A DNA stretch of 64,000 nt, taken from contig CBDETC010000003.1 in NCBI GenBank assembly GCA_965242845.1, positions 1,054,001 through 1,118,000 of the forward strand, in the 5' to 3' direction. Made by a program: the position numbers and the translations under genes. Numbering within the stretch: position 1 is the first letter of the stretch; every line of letters starts with the position of its first letter. Under the pieces are notes generated by a model. It saw only the letters and a program-made list of their open reading frames with translations, was not told where the DNA came from and ran no database searches. Origin of the DNA: RHLJ01 sp965242845. GTDB taxonomy: Bacteria > Bacteroidota > Rhodothermia > Balneolales > Balneolaceae. Below, in pieces: positions 35,820 through 44,678 of the stretch.

Positions 35820-38800
35820 TTAAGATTTGATCTTAGACATTAGGCCTATTCTTCCGGCCCATAACTTCACATCATCCAGAATGATATATAGTGAAGGAAG
35901 AACGATCAGGGTTACTACAGTAGAGAAGGTTAACCCTCCAATGATTGCTCTCGCCATAGGGAAATAAGGAGGCCCATCACCACCAATTTGAGTATTTCCT
36001 ATTGCAAGAGGAATTAGTCCGAGTACTGTTGTACCAGCGGTCATCAGGATAGGACGCATCCGATCTTTACCACCCTGAATTACTGCTTCTCTTCGGCTAA
36101 GTCCTTCGCTGCGAAGATGCAGTATGTGATCGATAAGAACGATTCCATTATTCACTACAATGCCCATAAGAACGAGGATTCCAATTAGGGACATGAAGTC
36201 GAAGGTAGTTCCGGTGATAAAGAAGAACCAGAAAATCCCAACCACACCATAGAGAATACAGGATAGAATTCCCGCAGGGTAAATGAGGGATTCAAATAAT
36301 GCAGCCATTACCAGATAAATCAGGAATAGAGCGATCATCATGTTGAACAACATTACGTTCATAGCTTCAGAATCGTTATCGAAGCTGCGGCCATAGCTCC
36401 ATCTATAACCCGCTGGATAAACGATTTGATCCATTACCTGAGCAATCTGTGTTCTGGCTTCATCCATAGGTAAGCCATCCAGGTTTACATTAATACCCAA
36501 CGAGGTTTTTCTGTTTTCACGGAAAATACGTCCGGGTCCCTGAGTCTGCTCATAGTCAGCTAGTGATGCTAGTTTGATGGTTTGATCTGGTCCAATGGCA
36601 ATAGGAAGTTCCATCAAATCATCAATAGATTGGCGGTCTGAATTTTGAAGTGCTAATACAACATCGATTTCTGACTGCGGTCCACGAATTCTTCGCAGTG
36701 TTTGACCACGTACTGAACTGGAAATCATTTGAGCCACCTGGGTAGAGGTGAGTCCAAAGTTTCGGGCTCTTTCGTGGTCTATGCTTAATCGAACTTCTTC
36801 TCTTCCGATTTCAGCTTCTGATTTTACATCTGTAAGGCCTTCAATTTGATTTAGTCTCCATTCTACCTGTTCAGCCAGTTCTTTAAGGACGTCCATTGAT
36901 TCGCCCTGAACAAATACCCGAACTGCTTCGGTGTTGTTTCTGCTTCTGAATTCGAAAGCTGGCTCACCAATCGGAACTATAGGAAGATTTTCTTCGATTT
37001 CTTTTTTGATAAGCTCTACAGACTTCTCAGCTACATCTTCACCGGTAAGGATAATGGTTGAGTTGGCAAAATCAGGTTGGTAGTAGGTGTATACTGATTC
37101 TATTTCGAATTTTTCCTGATTGTCGTACAGGTACTTTTCTACTTTATCAACGGCTTCTTTAACTCGTTCGAGGGTATAAGAGCTATTTAAATTATAGCGC
37201 AGTCCAAGTTCTCTTTGCTCAACTCTGGGGAACATGTCCGTGTTCATAAAGCTGGCTGGTATAGCGATACTGAATAAAAGTAGTAAGATGCTTATCGAAG
37301 ATACCCAGCGTCGGTCAACGAACCATCCTAAGAAGGCTGCATACTTTACAGAGAATTTATCAATGATTGTTTTCTTTTGCTCTTCAGGGGCCTTCAACTT
37401 TGAAGTAAGCAAAGGAATCACTGTTAATGAGATAAGGAGAGATGCAATAAGCGAGATGATAATAGGCATCCCAATGTAGTACATATAAGGCTTAACAAAG
37501 CTCTCATTTACAATATTAGGAAGAAAAACTACTACGGAAGTTAAGGTACCTGCAGTAACCGCGATACCAACTTCTCGTGCACCAAAAATGGCAGCTTTGG
37601 CTGCATTTTTACCTTTACGCTGATGCCGGTGAATATTCTCCGTTACCACTACCGCGTTATCAACCAGCATACCTACAGCTAACATCAGTCCCATCATAGA
37701 AAGAATGTTAAGTGAGATATCCAGGAAGAAGAAAAAGCCCAGTGTTACGATTAAGGAGAATGGTACCGCTGTAGCAACAATCATAGTTGTACCAAACTGG
37801 CGAAGGAAGAAGAAGAGCATCACAACGGAAAGACCCGCACCCAGAATACCAGAGTTAAGGAGCTCACGAAGAGATTGCAGGATTCCGTCTGCCTGGTTAT
37901 TCATCTCATAGATATTTATACCCTGCATTTCTGGAAGCTTATTAATCTCCTCAATCTCTTCCAGTACAGCAGCCACAACAGCTACCGTATTAGCTGTAGA
38001 TTCTTTAACGATATCCAGACCGATGGCATATTTCATATCCAGATGTCGAGCATAATCTCTAACAGGTTCTACGTATTTAACCTCGGCTATATCTTTTACA
38101 CGCAGGTTATTATCCCCGATAATGAGATCTTCAATATCATCAACGCCCTTAAGTTCTCCCATTGGGCGAACATTATAGCGGAGTCCGTTATCGGTGATTT
38201 TCCCAGCTGAAGAAGAGAAATTAGCTCGTCTTAGAGTAGCTGTAAGAGCATTTAAATCCACATTGTAGCTAAGAATCCGATCGGTCATTAACTCGATTCG
38301 GATTTCTTTTTTCTCTACACCATATAAGGTTACCTGGCCAACACCTTCAATCCTTTCTATCCGTTGGGCAAGGTTCCTGTTAAGCAGGTCATAGGCATCT
38401 GATAAATCTCGTTCACTGGAGATACGAAGCTGAAGTGTGTTTCCACCACCGTCCTGGAATTTGAAAATATTATAGTATTCAAAATCATCAGGAAGCTGCC
38501 CACGAACACTCTCGATCTTTTCTTTGATCTCGATGGCCTTAAGGTTAATATCAGCTCCTTGTTTGAATTGGACTACTATACCTCCATTGTTTTCTCCGGC
38601 ATTGGAATTCATTCGCTCTAACCCACTTATCGTGGCAAGAGCTTCTTCCATAGGTCGAATAACCTGCTCTTCGATCTCTTCAGGAGAAGCGTTAGGGTAG
38701 GGGACCTGAACAAAAGCTCCAGGGAAGCTAATGTCCGGGAAGTATTCCAGGGGCACCAATCGGGTTGCAATGATACCAACCACCACGAGGCTTACAAAAA

Positions 38801-38849
38801 CCATCATGGTGGTAACAGGGCGTTTTATGGATAGCTCGGTAAAGCTCAT
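35820..38849 (-). CDS. RND efflux transporter, inner-membrane subunit 2
   Basis: A 1009-residue RND permease (AcrB/MdtB/MexF superfamily) that exports drugs or other compounds through a tripartite pump powered by the proton gradient. Seen are the N-terminal 'SFTELSIKRPVTTMMVFVSL', the porter-domain start 'YPNASPEEIEEQVIRPMEEA', and TM4 'GMLVDNAVVVTENIHRHQRK', where the first Asp of the AcrB D407-D408 pair stays and the second is Asn. The second half repeats the fold ('GIVVNNGIVLIDHILHLR', 'KDRMRPILMTAGTTVLGLIP'). Its ATG overlaps the stop of the upstream RND gene (ATGA). Two RND subunits behind one fusion protein suggest an MdtBC-like heteromer. No TolC-like gene is nearby. Confidence 0.94.
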   Translation of the reverse strand: MSFTELSIKRPVTTMMVFVSLVVVGIIATRLVPLEYFPDISFPGAFVQVPYPNASPEEIEEQVIRPMEEALATISGLERMNSNAGENNGGIVVQFKQGADINLKAIEIKEKIESVRGQLPDDFEYYNIFKFQDGGGNTLQLRISSERDLSDAYDLLNRNLAQRIERIEGVGQVTLYGVEKKEIRIELMTDRILSYNVDLNALTATLRRANFSSSAGKITDNGLRYNVRPMGELKGVDDIEDLIIGDNNLRVKDIAEVKYVEPVRDYARHLDMKYAIGLDIVKESTANTVAVVAAVLEEIEEINKLPEMQGINIYEMNNQADGILQSLRELLNSGILGAGLSVVMLFFFLRQFGTTMIVATAVPFSLIVTLGFFFFLDISLNILSMMGLMLAVGMLVDNAVVVTENIHRHQRKGKNAAKAAIFGAREVGIAVTAGTLTSVVVFLPNIVNESFVKPYMYYIGMPIIISLIASLLISLTVIPLLTSKLKAPEEQKKTIIDKFSVKYAAFLGWFVDRRWVSSISILLLLFSIAIPASFMNTDMFPRVEQRELGLRYNLNSSYTLERVKEAVDKVEKYLYDNQEKFEIESVYTYYQPDFANSTIILTGEDVAEKSVELIKKEIEENLPIVPIGEPAFEFRSRNNTEAVRVFVQGESMDVLKELAEQVEWRLNQIEGLTDVKSEAEIGREEVRLSIDHERARNFGLTSTQVAQMISSSVRGQTLRRIRGPQSEIDVVLALQNSDRQSIDDLMELPIAIGPDQTIKLASLADYEQTQGPGRIFRENRKTSLGINVNLDGLPMDEARTQIAQVMDQIVYPAGYRWSYGRSFDNDSEAMNVMLFNMMIALFLIYLVMAALFESLIYPAGILSCILYGVVGIFWFFFITGTTFDFMSLIGILVLMGIVVNNGIVLIDHILHLRSEGLSRREAVIQGGKDRMRPILMTAGTTVLGLIPLAIGNTQIGGDGPPYFPMARAIIGGLTFSTVVTLIVLPSLYIILDDVKLWAGRIGLMSKIKS

Positions 38850-41800
38850 GATTCAGCCTCTACTGTTTCGTGTTCCACATTGTATTTTTTGTGATCCATA
38901 ATGGAATACATCACAGGAATCACAACCAGGGTCAACAGGGTAGAGACGAGTAATCCACCGATTACTGTGATACCCATTGGAGCTCTTAATTCAGCACCAT
39001 CACCAAATCCAATAGCTAAAGGTAAAAGACCAAGTGTGGTGGTAAGCGTTGTCATCAAAATCGGACGAAGCCTTGATTTAGCACCTTCAATAATGGCATC
39101 GTATTTCTCCATGCCACGCTCTCGAAGTTGATTGATCAGGTCAATCAATACAATCGCATTGTTCACTACAATACCAGCCAGTAGTATCAATCCGATAAAT
39201 ACCACAACACTGATAGTAGTACCCGTTACAAACAGGGCAAGTATTGCACCTACCAATGCTAGTGGAATAGTGAACAGGATTATGAATGGGTGTAATAAAG
39301 ACTCAAACTGAGAGGCCATTACCAGGTAAACAAGGAAGATTGCCAGTGAAAGAGCGAATAGAAGGGAGCGGAAAGAATCTGACATCTCTTCGTTTTGCCC
39401 GGCAACTCTGGCAAAAATACCTGTAGGCTTACCGGTTTCATTGATAATCGTTTGTACTTCTTCTGCTGCTTCACCAAGATCTCCATAGTTCAGGTTTGCA
39501 GAAATGATAGCTACGCGTTGTTGAGAAGCTCTACGTATCTCTCCAGGTCCATTTGCGATTCGAACGTTAGCAATAGCGCTAAGAGGAATAGGACGCTCAC
39601 TTCCAGGGTTTACAATAATCTGCTGTATTTCTTCAGCAGAAGATCTGTCTTCCTCGCGAGCTCTAACCAGAACGTCAATCTTGCGATCTCTCCACGAGTA
39701 ACGTGTTGCTACATCACCACGAACATTGCTCACTACCCGGTCAGCAACCTCATGAACCTGGAGTCCAAGTGCTGCAGCGCGGTCACGATCGAAGAGAATT
39801 TGAATTTCAGGACTTCCGATTTCCATAGAGTTTTTCACATCGGCAAAGCGGCCATTTTCTTCCATTTTGCGTGTGATTTCATCACTTACCTTCTTAAGGT
39901 TTTCCAGGTCGAAACCACTTACCTCAACCTCAACCGGGGTTGAGAATGTGAAGAGAGATGGTCTAGCGAATTTATATTGTAATCCCGGAACCTGAGCTAA
40001 AGATTGTCTCATCGAGGTCATCGTACGTTCTTCATCAGAAGCAGAGGCTCCCGAAGCCAACATAACATTTAGTTCTCCCCAATTTTCCCCGCCTTCATCA
40101 GGGTTAGCGTCAATTCTGTTTCCAGTTCCGGCCACAGCAAACGTAGAACGAACGCCAGAGCGGTTTCTGGTAGCGTCCTGTACAGCGCGTAACGCATCGT
40201 CTGTTTCCTCAATAGGAGTTCCAGGAGGAAGCTTGAATTCAACGGAGAACTCACCTTGTGACATCTGCGGAATTAGTTCAATTCCAATTTTAGGAACGAG
40301 GGCAATAGCACCTGCAAAAGAACCAAAGGCAATAAGAAGAACCAGGAATCTGGCTTTCATTGCTCCTAATAATAGAGCATTGTAGGCTTTTTCTATTCCA
40401 GAATACGCTTTGTCGAATAGGAAAAGTGGGATGGCAAAGATTTTAGAAAATATCCACGCAATGCCTGCAATGATATACCGGAAGATCTTTGTGATAAATG
40501 CAGGAATGGTATAAAAGAGGAATAATCTCAAAGCTCGCATGGCTCTTCCAAAACCGGTTCTAGGTTCTTTTAAAGTAAGAGGCGCGTGTTCTTTCTTTTG
40601 AGAACTGAGCGAGGACATCATTGGAATTAAAGTCACAGCTACTACTAAAGAGGCTAGTAGTGAGAAGGTCACGGTTAATGCCTGATCACGGAATAATTGT
40701 CCTGCAATTCCATCCACGAAAACCAGCGGAAAGAATACAGCTACAGTGGTGAGGGTAGAGGCAATTACGGCGGTGCCAACTTCTCCGGCACCATCCTGGG
40801 CAGCTTTAAGTACACTCTTACCCATGCTGCGATGCCTAGCGATGTTTTCAAGTACTACAATGGAGTTATCCACCAGCATACCAATACCTAATGCAATCCC
40901 ACCCAAACTCATGATGTTTAGCGTGATATTATTTCCATACATCAGGTTAAATGTGGCGATAATAGAAACAGGTATGGATATAGAAATAATTACCGTACTC
41001 CAGAAATCCCTTAAAAAGAAAAAGAGAACCAATACGGCAAGGATACCCCCGATTATACCGGCATTTCTTACTTCATTTACAGCAGACGCAATAAAGATGG
41101 ATTGATCATATACTTTTTCCAATCTCATGCCTTCAGGAAGCATTTCCTGGATGCGCCCCATTCTTTGATCTACTAACTCCGCAACAGCCACCGTGTTACC
41201 GTCACCTTCTTTATAAACGGCTACCTCTACGGCTTCCATACCATTTAGTCGAGTGATTGCTTCTCGCTCTTTATACGCCTGGGTTACATCCGCGACATCT
41301 TTTAAGTAAATGGTGTTGTTGTTCGTAGTAGAAACGATCACATTTCGAATCTGCTCAATATTCTGGAATTCATTAAGCGTTCTTACTAAATACTGCTGAG
41401 TGCCTTCCTCTAGTCTACCCCCAGAAAGGTTTATGTTCTCTGAACTAAGGATATTTGTAACTGCTTCAATTGGGATGTTGAGGTAAGAAAGTCTCTGCTG
41501 ATCTATGTTTACCTGGATTTCTTCTTCAAGACCACCACTGATTTTTACAGAAGCTACTCCCACTGTGGACTCCAGGCTCTTTTTAAGGAGTTCCTCGCCC
41601 ATGATTCTGAGTTGCTTCAAGCGGGTGATCGCATCAGGGTCATTTAAATCCTGGTAGGAGGCAAAATCGACAGAGGCATCATCTTCTGCTGCGTCAGATT
41701 CAGCATCATCAAAATAGAGAGCATATCTCATTACAGGATCGAGCGAAGGATCAAAACGAAGTGTAACAGGTTTGCCAGCTTGAAGAGGTAGTTGAATAGC

Positions 41801-42139
41801 ATCAAGCTTACTTATTACATCGAGATTCGCGAAATCCATCTCGGTACCCCATACAAACTCAAGAACTACATCAGATTGTCCTGTTCTGGAAACCGAACGG
41901 ACCTTTTTGACCCCTTTTACAACTCCTACTGCTTCTTCAATAGGCTTTGTAATTAGGTTTTCAATTTCGATGGGTGCTGCACCTTGAAATTCGGTGCGAA
42001 TAGTTAATGTAGGATAGCTAAGATCAGGCAGAAGATTGACATTCAGTCTACCCAATGAAACCACCCCAAACAAAAGGATCGCAACCGTAAACATACTAAT
42101 GGTTACTTTCCTTTTGATGGAAAAATCAATCAGTTTCAT
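38846..42139 (-). CDS. RND efflux transporter, inner-membrane subunit 1
   Basis: A 1097-residue RND permease, longer than its neighbour. It has 'IDFSIKRKVTISMFTVAILL', 'FQGAAPIEIENLITKPIEEA', TM4 'GMLVDNSIVVLENIARHRSM' (again Asp-Asn), and 'GTAVIASTLTTVAVFFPLVF'. Extra length comes from an acidic insert near 145-160 ('DAESDAAEDDASVDFASYQD') and a ~60-residue hydrophobic/amphipathic insert after TM6 ('IPAFITKIFRYIIAGIAWIF'). The second half has 'GIVVNNAIVLIDLINQLRER' and 'KSRLRPILMTTLTTTLGLLP'. It is co-transcribed with the fusion protein (20 bases upstream) and subunit 2 (4-base overlap). The substrate is unknown. Confidence 0.94.
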   Translation of the reverse strand: MKLIDFSIKRKVTISMFTVAILLFGVVSLGRLNVNLLPDLSYPTLTIRTEFQGAAPIEIENLITKPIEEAVGVVKGVKKVRSVSRTGQSDVVLEFVWGTEMDFANLDVISKLDAIQLPLQAGKPVTLRFDPSLDPVMRYALYFDDAESDAAEDDASVDFASYQDLNDPDAITRLKQLRIMGEELLKKSLESTVGVASVKISGGLEEEIQVNIDQQRLSYLNIPIEAVTNILSSENINLSGGRLEEGTQQYLVRTLNEFQNIEQIRNVIVSTTNNNTIYLKDVADVTQAYKEREAITRLNGMEAVEVAVYKEGDGNTVAVAELVDQRMGRIQEMLPEGMRLEKVYDQSIFIASAVNEVRNAGIIGGILAVLVLFFFLRDFWSTVIISISIPVSIIATFNLMYGNNITLNIMSLGGIALGIGMLVDNSIVVLENIARHRSMGKSVLKAAQDGAGEVGTAVIASTLTTVAVFFPLVFVDGIAGQLFRDQALTVTFSLLASLVVAVTLIPMMSSLSSQKKEHAPLTLKEPRTGFGRAMRALRLFLFYTIPAFITKIFRYIIAGIAWIFSKIFAIPLFLFDKAYSGIEKAYNALLLGAMKARFLVLLIAFGSFAGAIALVPKIGIELIPQMSQGEFSVEFKLPPGTPIEETDDALRAVQDATRNRSGVRSTFAVAGTGNRIDANPDEGGENWGELNVMLASGASASDEERTMTSMRQSLAQVPGLQYKFARPSLFTFSTPVEVEVSGFDLENLKKVSDEITRKMEENGRFADVKNSMEIGSPEIQILFDRDRAAALGLQVHEVADRVVSNVRGDVATRYSWRDRKIDVLVRAREEDRSSAEEIQQIIVNPGSERPIPLSAIANVRIANGPGEIRRASQQRVAIISANLNYGDLGEAAEEVQTIINETGKPTGIFARVAGQNEEMSDSFRSLLFALSLAIFLVYLVMASQFESLLHPFIILFTIPLALVGAILALFVTGTTISVVVFIGLILLAGIVVNNAIVLIDLINQLRERGMEKYDAIIEGAKSRLRPILMTTLTTTLGLLPLAIGFGDGAELRAPMGITVIGGLLVSTLLTLVVIPVMYSIMDHKKYNVEHETVEAES

Positions 42140-42158
42140 GGTGTGTGCTCCCTAAGAA

Positions 42159-43223
42159 TTAAAGTCGGATGATATTTACGCGGGTGCTGTCAGTTAAGCT
42201 TCCCTGTCCGGTAGTTACTACCATTTCGCCATCTTCCAATCCATCAACAACTTCGATTGTAGAGCCATTTACATAACCAGTCTGGATAATTTTTCGGAAA
42301 GCCAGAGAATCTTTAATTACAAAAACGGATTGTATTTCATCCTCAGACATGATTGCCGATTTTGGGATCATTTTTGTATTCATACGAGTATCGTATACAA
42401 TTTTTACCCGGCCAAACATGCCAGGTCTCAGCATATCCTGGTTATCATCTAAGTAAACAGTAACTTTGAATGTACCGGTGGTAGGATCAATGGTTGGGCT
42501 TATTCGTTCAACTCGGCCAGTAAATACCTGGCCAGGAATAGCGTCAGCAAGCATTTCTGTTCTTTGGCCTGCTTTAATTTTTGCGCGCTCGTGTTCGGGG
42601 ATAAAAAGGTTAGCCTGAATAGGATCAAAGTCGGTTACCTGAAAGGCTTGCTCGTCGGTACCAATCATATTTCCTACTTTTATAAAGCGTTCTGAGATTA
42701 CCCCATTGATCGGACTTTTTATATTGGTATGCTCGTAATTCAATTCAGCAAGTTCGTACGCTGACTTCTGAGATTCATACTCATAACGCGAATTTTCATA
42801 GAGTTCTGCCGCGAGTAAGTCTCTATCGAACAATTCTTTGTTTCTTTGGTAATCATTGTAGAGTCGATCCAGGGTAGCTTTTGCTCTTTCACTTTCTATC
42901 CTGTACTGATCATCCTCAATTTTGGCTATAACCTGGCCAGCTCTAACATAGTCGCCCTCTTCGACCATAAGCTCTTGTACAATTCCTCTTACTTTTGCTA
43001 CGATGGTTGCTTCTTCAACTGCTTCTAAAGTAGCAGTGTTAGAATAGTAGGCGGAAATATCTCCTCTCGTTACGTCATTGACTTCAACGGGAATTGCCAG
43101 AGTTGAGTCAGCGTCGTTGTTATTATCATTGTTGTTTTGGTCGCCCCCATTACTACATGCCTGAAGAGTAAAAATGGTTACGGCGGAAGCTATGACGAAG
43201 TGTCCGAAGCGTTTAGTTTTCAT
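42159..43223 (-). CDS. RND efflux membrane-fusion (periplasmic adaptor) lipoprotein
   Basis: A 354-residue adaptor linking the RND permeases to an outer-membrane channel. A lipoprotein signal ends in LQAC (Cys 23), followed by an Asn/Asp-rich linker. The domain order is typical: a biotinyl-lipoyl half motif ('ATIVAKVRGIVQELMVEEGD'), a short alpha-hairpin, the second half ('NYEHTNIKSPINGVISERFI'), a beta-barrel ('DFDPIQANLFIPEHERAKI') and a membrane-proximal domain ending 'VVTTGQGSLTDSTRVNIIRL'. It is the first gene of the three-gene efflux operon. A 9-base inverted repeat straddles its start and upstream region (43222-43290), a candidate regulator site. Confidence 0.94.
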   Translation of the reverse strand: MKTKRFGHFVIASAVTIFTLQACSNGGDQNNNDNNNDADSTLAIPVEVNDVTRGDISAYYSNTATLEAVEEATIVAKVRGIVQELMVEEGDYVRAGQVIAKIEDDQYRIESERAKATLDRLYNDYQRNKELFDRDLLAAELYENSRYEYESQKSAYELAELNYEHTNIKSPINGVISERFIKVGNMIGTDEQAFQVTDFDPIQANLFIPEHERAKIKAGQRTEMLADAIPGQVFTGRVERISPTIDPTTGTFKVTVYLDDNQDMLRPGMFGRVKIVYDTRMNTKMIPKSAIMSEDEIQSVFVIKDSLAFRKIIQTGYVNGSTIEVVDGLEDGEMVVTTGQGSLTDSTRVNIIRL

Positions 43224-43290
43224 TCCGAAAAAATATTGATTTGAGTTGAACGGAGCCCGTTACGCCCTCATTTTCACATTGTTTCGGAAT
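43222..43290. promoter_or_regulatory. Inverted repeat at the start of the RND operon, candidate operator
   Basis: ATTCCGAAA (43222-43230, overlapping the fusion-protein start codon) and TTTCGGAAT (43282-43290) are perfect 9-base inverted copies, 51 bases apart. The spacing is long for a single dimer site but could suit a looping repressor or an mRNA fold. No regulator gene adjoins. Confidence 0.35.
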
Positions 43291-43336
43291 AGAAGGTTAA
43301 ATTTTGTTTTCTTCTTCCGGGAGAGGAGGTTACTAT

Positions 43337-44089
43337 CTAATTGCTGGCTGGAAGACGACGGAAAACAATATCTCCGTAGTACCCTTCACTTTGGGCTTTA
43401 GTATTATCCGAGTCAGTCATAATAGCTACACCAGAAATATTAGGAGGTTCTTCTCCAAACGCCGCTCTGTAATCCTCAAGAATATTTCTAGTTTCAAATT
43501 TCCAGTTCCCGCTCTCATTGTTTCCAGACTGTACAGCGACCATATATACCCAGTTTGTATAAGCGCTTGGTGCAATCGTTTCAGCTTCGGCTTTGTTTGC
43601 CCATATATAATTAAGAGCTCTTAGAGGGATTTTATATCTGGTAAAGGTGCGGATGGCTTCATACTTAACTCGATCCCCAAATTTTAACTTTCGTCGGCTG
43701 TAATCAAAAGTTATGTAAATGCGTGCCGGGTAATCATCTCCATTCTTGGTTGTTAGGTCTCCATTCTCCAGTACTTCATTTACTTTCCAGCTCCATTCAA
43801 TAATGGGGTATTCGTTTGGATCGATATCAACCTTATATATAAGGCCGGAGGCGCTATTCATGCTTTCCCCTTTAATAGCAACCCGATCATTCATTTCTAC
43901 GAGGGTATAAGAAGTCTTGTCTCTTCGGGGGAGAGAAAGAATAGACCACTTCGGATTTTCCACATACTCCTCCAATTGCTCTGGATTAAATTCAGTAACA
44001 GGGATGGAGATGGTATCCTGAGAAAATCCAGCAGAGGTGGATAAAGCAATAAGCCCAATTAGTAAAACTAGAATCTTTGAAAAATACAT
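43337..44089 (-). CDS. DUF3047-like secreted protein
   Basis: A 250-residue exported protein (signal peptide 'ILVLLIGLIALSTSAGFSQ'). The body is a beta-sandwich with 'PIIEWSWKVNEVLENGDLTT', 'NGDDYPARIYITFDYSRRK', 'ALNYIWANKAEAETIAPSAY' and 'PPNISGVAIMTDSDNTKAQS', which match the DUF3047 family (carbohydrate-binding-like jelly roll, function unknown). In this family the D-Y-P-A-R-I-Y and late T-D-S-D-N-T segments are the conserved core. It is upstream of the RND operon in the same direction, 113 bases away, but probably has its own promoter. Confidence 0.8.
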   Translation of the reverse strand: MYFSKILVLLIGLIALSTSAGFSQDTISIPVTEFNPEQLEEYVENPKWSILSLPRRDKTSYTLVEMNDRVAIKGESMNSASGLIYKVDIDPNEYPIIEWSWKVNEVLENGDLTTKNGDDYPARIYITFDYSRRKLKFGDRVKYEAIRTFTRYKIPLRALNYIWANKAEAETIAPSAYTNWVYMVAVQSGNNESGNWKFETRNILEDYRAAFGEEPPNISGVAIMTDSDNTKAQSEGYYGDIVFRRLPASN

Positions 44090-44678
44090 TTGAATTTTTT
44101 GACTCTTAACTGGCGATGTTCTCTTTTAGTTTCCAGAAATGGGATTTGTGATAGAAATGTTAAACTTTTTTCCCTCAATGACTTTGGGCCTTCTTGACCA
44201 GGGTCTATGAAAATCACAACTATTTCACAATAAAATTCAAGATGATATTAGTATGAATATATTTCAATAATTAAGTCATTAAATAAAATTATTTGAATAC
44301 AAATTTTACAATAAATTATTATCTATAATTTTTTGATTAGATTTTTGTGTGGATAACTTTTGATAAGAGAGTAGTCGAAAAAAGGTATTTAAATGTATTT
44401 TTAAGCATATTTTTGAAAATCCTTACTTTTTTATTCGAATTAAAATTAATCATTTATATAATTAAAATAATGTTATCTCATCTTTATCAAATTCAGATAT
44501 TTGTTAATGTGGATAAGTATTCGTTTTTGTGGAAAAAAAGCAAAGATTTAATTTGTTAGCATACTTACCTGCCTATATATTTGAAGGCACTTCTTTAGGA
44601 GAATCGGCTAGAATTCTCGAGGGGTTGACGGTATTAAATCCACGAAAGACTAACACGAACATCTACAGTATAACGCCA
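44090..44678. other. Long AT-rich divergent intergenic region
   Basis: 589 bases between the minus-strand DUF3047 gene and nrdJ. From about 44210 to 44500 it is almost pure A/T with only short G/C runs, an easily melted stretch. It holds the DnaA-box cluster. A frame runs through its right part into nrdJ, but that part lacks family similarity, so I treat it as non-coding. I looked for a cobalamin riboswitch and an NrdR box here and saw neither convincingly. Confidence 0.7.
44348..44536 (+). promoter_or_regulatory. DnaA-box cluster upstream of nrdJ
   Basis: Two perfect 9-mer DnaA boxes read TGTGGATAA (complement TTATCCACA) at 44348-44356 and 44508-44516, and a near match TGTGGAAAA is at 44528-44536, all in the same orientation. 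They lie in and beside the AT-richest stretch of the window. The boxes may place nrdJ under DnaA control, as E. coli nrdAB is, or mark a replication origin. Confidence 0.6.

Noticed and set aside
39395..39943. 182-codon open frame antisense to the RND gene
   Set aside because: Fully inside a conserved RND coding region; Ser/Tyr/Asn-rich composition typical of shadow frames.
44347..44559. 70-codon open frame in the AT-rich region before nrdJ
   Set aside because: It is low-complexity (Ile/Leu/Lys), overlaps the DnaA boxes and shows no family features; AT-rich DNA gives such frames by chance.
44529..44678. Fifty extra N-terminal codons of nrdJ
   Set aside because: They do not resemble class II reductase N-termini, while ATG 44679 starts a typical one.
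44090..44678. Cobalamin riboswitch or NrdR box before nrdJ
   Set aside because: I found no B12-box-like block, and the only TATATAT core (near 44570) lacks the flanking NrdR palindrome.
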